A DNA stretch of 16,171 nucleotides from an uncultured Actinomyces sp. (lineage in GTDB: Bacteria; Actinomycetota; Actinomycetes; Actinomycetales; Actinomycetaceae), in assembly GCA_938040725.1 (NCBI GenBank), contig CALHZX010000055.1, positions 1 through 16,171 on the forward strand. The letters are read 5' to 3'. The notes beneath the pieces are model-generated. The model was not told the origin of the DNA. It saw only the letters and a program-made list of their open reading frames with translations, and did no database searches. Positions 13,679-16,171 of this stretch are shown here, one piece after another. The position numbers and the translations under genes are program-made. Position 1 is the first letter of the stretch; every line of letters starts with the position of its first letter.

Positions 13679-14650
13679 CTAGATAGCTTTCTTGAGCGCA
13701 AGACGCCTGTAGTGCTCGCCAAGCATGGTCAGCCTGCAGCCCTTGCCTTCCATAGCCGCGTTCCACATGTGCTCGGCGTCGACAGGAACGAGCAAGTTGA
13801 GCCGGTTGTATCTCTGCAGAATTGCGAACACTTTGTTGTTGGCCTCGTCGCTTGGCGGCATGTCGGGGGTCCTGCCCTCGTTCCGAGGCTCGAACGACGG
13901 GTCGAGCTGGAAGACATGCCCCTCATCGGGAAAGAACTCCGGAATGCGCCTCAGGTCCTCTATCGGTATCGGAGGAGTGACCTTGCGAAGCGAGACGAAG
14001 CTCTCCGTGTTGGTCTTGAAAACCGGCCTCTGCTCCCATGCTCCGAGCGACTGATCGATGTGGGCATAAACGCTTCCGGGGGTGATGTCGCCCGTGAGGT
14101 TCGCTGCCGCACCTTCCAGTGCGTCGACAAGCAGACCGGTGAAGACACCGTGCACACCGACCTCAAGGGCCGTCTCGTTTCTCCTCGAGGCAGTGAGTAT
14201 CGTTACTCCGTCAGCGATGGCCGCATGGCTTTCGAGACTCGGGATATCGCCCGCCGCCCCCGAAAAGCAGCTGTCAAGGATGATGACCTTGTTCCTAACC
14301 GGAGAGTTGTTTGCGTAATTCACCAGAGTCCGAAGCGACAGGCCGTCGTCTCCTCGCTTGCATTCGGACGTGATTATGTAGCCGCCCGTCGATTCGACAT
14401 AGCCATGGCCGGAGAAGTAGAGAAGGGCTATCTCCGCATTCGAGTTGAAGAGCCTCTCAACCTGATCCTTCAAATCCCCTCTCGTCACCGATTCGGCGTT
14501 CTCCGCAAGGAGCAGCTTCGTATCGAAGTTCTTGGTCCTGCCCGCGTCGCCATTCGCCTCAAGCAAAGAATTGACCGCTTTAGCGTCAGCAACACATCCT
14601 GATAGCGACTTCACATGCTCGTAATGGTTGATGCCGACGACGAGGGCCAT
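13679..14650 (-). CDS. Caspase-family (peptidase C14) protease with C-terminal extension
   Basis: A 323-residue protein. The N-terminal ~215 residues are a caspase-like p20 domain: MALVVGINHYEHV at the start, the catalytic His82 in LLYFSGHGY and the nucleophile Cys128 in IILDSCFSGAAG, so the dyad is intact. The last ~100 residues (from about IPIEDLRRIPEFFP, through QLDPSFEP, to HMWNAAM and LTMLGEHYRRLAL) are a separate domain I cannot name, possibly a sensor or substrate-binding part. The ATG at 14650 matches the family beginning. The frame stays open to 14713, but that would overlap the TIR gene by 43 nt. It follows the TIR gene by 20 nt in one operon. TIR + caspase-like pairs are known anti-phage modules (type IV Thoeris), where a TIR-made nucleotide activates the protease. 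No membrane segment or signal peptide is seen. Confidence 0.85.
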   Translation of the reverse strand: MALVVGINHYEHVKSLSGCVADAKAVNSLLEANGDAGRTKNFDTKLLLAENAESVTRGDLKDQVERLFNSNAEIALLYFSGHGYVESTGGYIITSECKRGDDGLSLRTLVNYANNSPVRNKVIILDSCFSGAAGDIPSLESHAAIADGVTILTASRRNETALEVGVHGVFTGLLVDALEGAAANLTGDITPGSVYAHIDQSLGAWEQRPVFKTNTESFVSLRKVTPPIPIEDLRRIPEFFPDEGHVFQLDPSFEPRNEGRTPDMPPSDEANNKVFAILQRYNRLNLLVPVDAEHMWNAAMEGKGCRLTMLGEHYRRLALKKAI

Positions 14651-14670
14651 CCTGTTTCCGCTCACGGCTA

Positions 14671-15039
14671 TCACAGGCTGTCTATGAAGTCTTCGATGGA
14701 GCGCCATGTCCAAGAAATGGTCCGAACCCCTGGGATGTCGGTCCGGTCATCCTTGTAGGCCCATATTCCCAGCACCTGCTTCCCCTCTTCGCGGGCACAC
14801 TGTATCTCCCACTTCTGGCCGCTCGACCGAAGCGAGTTGTCGCTTATCAAGGCGATGACACCATCCGATCTCTTTATGCGCGTCCTCACCTTCTCTTTCC
14901 ATGCGGACGCATAGGGCTCTTTGACGGACATGTCCACATATTCGAAGGGCGAGCGGGTATTGAGAGATTGGCCCTTGAGAAAGTCCCTCTGTCTCTCGTC
15001 CTCTATTGCGAATGCGACGAAAATCGTTTTTCTGTTCAT
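14671..15039 (-). CDS. TIR-like (ThsB/MTH538-type) protein
   Basis: A 122-residue single-domain protein of the bacterial TIR-like fold: beta-strand KTIFVAFAIEDE at the start, YVDMSVKEP, then KEKVRTRIKRSDGVIALISDNSLRSSG, and KWEIQCAREEGKQVLGIW. Glu78 in the KWE motif is the best candidate for the catalytic glutamate of NAD+-processing TIR domains. Family members in Thoeris systems turn NAD+ into cyclic ADP-ribose signals after phage recognition. The ATG at 15039 has a GGAAGAAGTGAG stretch upstream. It is the first gene of the operon with the caspase-like protease, behind a perfect TATAAT at 15095-15090 on the - strand. Alternative roles such as a simple NADase effector remain possible. Confidence 0.85.
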   Translation of the reverse strand: MNRKTIFVAFAIEDERQRDFLKGQSLNTRSPFEYVDMSVKEPYASAWKEKVRTRIKRSDGVIALISDNSLRSSGQKWEIQCAREEGKQVLGIWAYKDDRTDIPGVRTISWTWRSIEDFIDSL

Positions 15040-15089
15040 AGCTCACTTCTTCCCGAAACTGGCGTAGATGGTATGTATCAAGTGACCTC

Positions 15090-15095
15090 ATTATA
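15090..15095 (-). promoter_or_regulatory. -10 box of the TIR-caspase operon
   Basis: A perfect TATAAT on the - strand, 51 nt before the TIR start codon. The -35 region (about 15113-15119, TGCGTT) is weak. No AGCAC/GTGCT operator overlaps it, so the defence operon seems outside the repressor's control. Confidence 0.55.
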
Positions 15096-15149
15096 CTTGC
15101 TGCATTCATGGAAAACGCAGCTCAGAATTAGTCTGTGTTAGTCTGTGGC

Positions 15150-15165
15150 AGCACGTTTTTGTGCT
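15150..15165. promoter_or_regulatory. Operator palindrome 4 at the mob promoter
   Basis: AGCAC-GTTTTT-GTGCT has the same half-sites and 6-bp spacing as the two integrase operators 4.6 kb away. Just upstream, TTAGTCTGTG occurs twice (about 15128-15148). Confidence 0.7.
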
Positions 15166-15170
15166 GTATA

Positions 15171-15179
15171 TGGTACAAT
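15171..15179 (+). promoter_or_regulatory. Extended -10 promoter of the mob genes
   Basis: TGG-TACAAT is an extended -10 box (TACAAT at 15174-15179). The operator at 15150-15165 occupies its -35 position. The transcript would have a leader of about 210 nt. Confidence 0.5.
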
Positions 15180-15190
15180 CCCATTGGTAG

Positions 15191-15355
15191 CAAGCTTCCT
15201 ATGTCGTGACACGAACGCATCGCGACATAGGGCTTCTCGGAGCAGGGCGGCCATCCACGCCTTCCGGCAACTGCTTGGGGTTGCTGGAAGGACCGCCCTG
15301 GCTCCGAACCATGGAGGACGCCGCCGGCGCCCTCCATGCGGGGGATTCCCCGCGC
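15191..15355. repeat. Array of four hairpins before mobC; candidate oriT or structured leader
   Basis: Hairpin 1 pairs 15198-15209 with 15220-15231 (CCTATGTCG/CGACATAGG core). Hairpin 2 is long: 15239-15250 with 15293-15305, one bulge, then 15260-15271 with 15280-15291. Hairpin 3 pairs 15310-15322 with 15326-15338 (CATGGAGG/CCTCCATG with CGCC/GGCG inside). Hairpin 4 pairs GCGGGG 15338-15343 with CCCCGC 15348-15353. Inverted repeats directly upstream of mobC/relaxase genes are the usual setting of a transfer origin. An RNA leader or attenuator is the alternative. No nick site could be identified. Confidence 0.5.
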
Positions 15356-15396
15356 CCCTGGGAGCCGAAGCACACCCGATGCAAGGGAGCAAGACC

Positions 15397-15804
15397 ATGG
15401 CCAAGCGAACCAGATATCTGAACGTGCGGCTTACCGACGGCGAGAGGTCGCGCGTCGACCGGATCGCCAAGAGCAAGCAGATGACGCCCTCTGAGCTCGT
15501 GCGGGCCCTCGTCCAGCTGCCCGGCGACTGCGTCTCCGGAGACTTCCGCACCGCCGTGGTCCTCGATCGTGCCTCCCTCCCGAGACTCGAGTGCGAGATG
15601 CGGCGCTGGGGGAACCATTACAACCAGGCGGTGCACGCGCTGAACCGAATCGCATACTACGCCGAGCGCGGGAGCCTCAGGGCCGAGGAGGCCCGCCGGC
15701 TGCTGCGCCTGGCCGAGGGAAACCTCGAGGACCTCAACGCCGCGGTCGTCGACCTCCGGAACGACGTAAAGGGCATCACCCGGCACGCCGTCGTCAGCTT
15801 GTAG
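15397..15804 (+). CDS. MobC-like relaxosome accessory protein
   Basis: A 135-residue protein. The N-terminus (RTRYLNVRLTDGERSRVDRIAKSKQMTPSELVRALV) is a ribbon-helix-helix-like DNA-binding part. The middle motif LECEMRRWGNHYNQAVHALNRIAYYA matches the xxIGxNxNQxxxxxN region of MobC-type plasmid mobilization proteins, which help melt oriT and recruit the relaxase. The C-terminus is helical (EEARRLLRLAEGNLEDLNAAVVDLRNDV). The ATG at 15397 has AAGGGAG (15383-15389). The frame stays open upstream to 15145, but that part covers the hairpin array and is not conserved-looking. The relaxase start follows the stop by two bases. Confidence 0.8.
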   Translation: MAKRTRYLNVRLTDGERSRVDRIAKSKQMTPSELVRALVQLPGDCVSGDFRTAVVLDRASLPRLECEMRRWGNHYNQAVHALNRIAYYAERGSLRAEEARRLLRLAEGNLEDLNAAVVDLRNDVKGITRHAVVSL

Positions 15805-15806
15805 CG

Positions 15807-16148
15807 ATGCCGTACGTGAAGTGCATATCGGGACACACGAGCGCTCGGTTCATCCAGAGGTATCTCGAGAAGGGCGAACGTGCCCTTGCGACCGATTTCG
15901 TGAACATCGACGTACCCGTTAAGGGAGTTCGCGACGGCCTGGAAGATTACGGATCGTTCGACTGGTGGCGTGAGATGGACCAGACGCGCAGCGACTTCGG
16001 GAACGACATCCCATGGAACGGCCAGCGCGCACGCACCTGGAAGCACTACGTCCTCTCGCCCGACCCGAAGGACGGCATCGATCTTGCGAAGCTGCGCAGG
16101 CTTTCCTTCGCCCAGGCGACGGAAATGCCTCGCAGCACATCCCAGTAG
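15807..16148 (+). pseudogene. Relaxase (MobA/VirD2-type), N-terminal fragment only
   Basis: The 113-residue frame begins like a mobilization relaxase: MPYVKCISGHTSARFIQRYLEKG, then DWWREMDQTRSDFGND, RTWKHYVLSPDPKDGIDLAKLR. It stops at TAG 16146-16148, before the HxDxxH-type metal-binding motif expected in a relaxase nuclease domain. Typical relaxases are 300-500 residues or longer. Neither of the other two + frames beyond about 16100 continues a recognisable relaxase, so a single frameshift does not explain the loss in the visible 23 bases. The element may therefore be unable to mobilize by itself. The window ends shortly after, so a restart downstream cannot be excluded. The remaining 16149-16171 shows nothing. 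Confidence 0.6.
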
Positions 16149-16171
16149 GGCGAAACTGATTCGTCGCCGAA

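Larger units (their letters stand above)
9449..16171. mobile_element. Integrative mobilizable element at the guaA 3' end (left end visible)
   Basis: A tyrosine integrase, an XRE repressor, a ribbon-helix-helix accessory protein and MobC/relaxase genes enclose cargo with a TIR-caspase pair, a HEAT-repeat protein and a YraN-like protein. The segment begins right after guaA, a documented integration hotspot. Frequent AGG/AGA arginine codons set its genes apart from sucCD, purH and guaA. Style resembles elements of Coriobacteriia, which is an impression and not a match. No conjugation machinery is seen, so transfer would depend on a helper. The right attachment site and any further genes lie beyond the window. 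The exact left boundary is not fixed. Confidence 0.75.

Noticed and set aside
13712..14602. 296-codon frame on the + strand opposite the caspase-like gene
   Set aside because: The - strand carries the caspase catalytic motifs; the + frame has no recognisable domain or ribosome binding site.
15145..15396. N-terminal extension of the MobC-like protein
   Set aside because: The frame is open by chance across the operator and hairpin array; a good ribosome binding site marks the ATG at 15397.

Overview
Host and chromosome part (1-9448). Gene order and high-GC codon use point to an actinobacterial chromosome, most likely Actinomycetaceae (Schaalia/Actinomyces type; this is inference). sucC and sucD (succinyl-CoA synthetase) are followed by a DUF6350/PerM-like membrane protein, purH, bioY and guaA, all on the + strand. 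The order sucC-sucD-perM-purH resembles the mycobacterial sucCD-perM-purN-purH neighbourhood, but no purN lies between perM and purH. Strong hairpins separate the units after sucD, purH and bioY. The first ~1.2 kb carries no convincing gene. It is built of several mirrored repeat families and two tandem arrays ahead of the sucC promoter.

Mobile part (about 9449 to the window end). Directly after the guaA stop codon the sequence changes character: first an AT-richer, repeat-rich stretch, then genes that use AGG/AGA arginine codons. This part holds an XRE-family repressor (-), a tyrosine integrase (+), a ribbon-helix-helix accessory protein (+), a YraN-like protein that lacks the nuclease ExK residues (+), a HEAT/AlkD-like protein (+), a two-gene TIR + caspase-like operon (-), and a mob region with a structured leader, a MobC-like protein and a relaxase that stops after its first ~110 residues. 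I read this as an integrative mobilizable element inserted at the 3' end of guaA, a well-known integration hotspot. The right end is not visible in this window.

How the parts work together. The repressor and integrase promoters diverge and contain AGCAC-N6-GTGCT operators. The same palindrome recurs 4.6 kb away in front of the mob genes, so one repressor probably holds both integration/excision and mobilization in check. The cargo is the main point of interest: a small TIR protein next to a caspase-family protease with an intact His/Cys dyad and an uncharacterised C-terminal domain. This is the gene content of TIR-caspase (type IV Thoeris-like) anti-phage immunity, in which a TIR-made nucleotide signal switches on a protease that kills or arrests the infected cell. 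The HEAT-repeat protein converges on this operon and may be independent cargo or an accessory.
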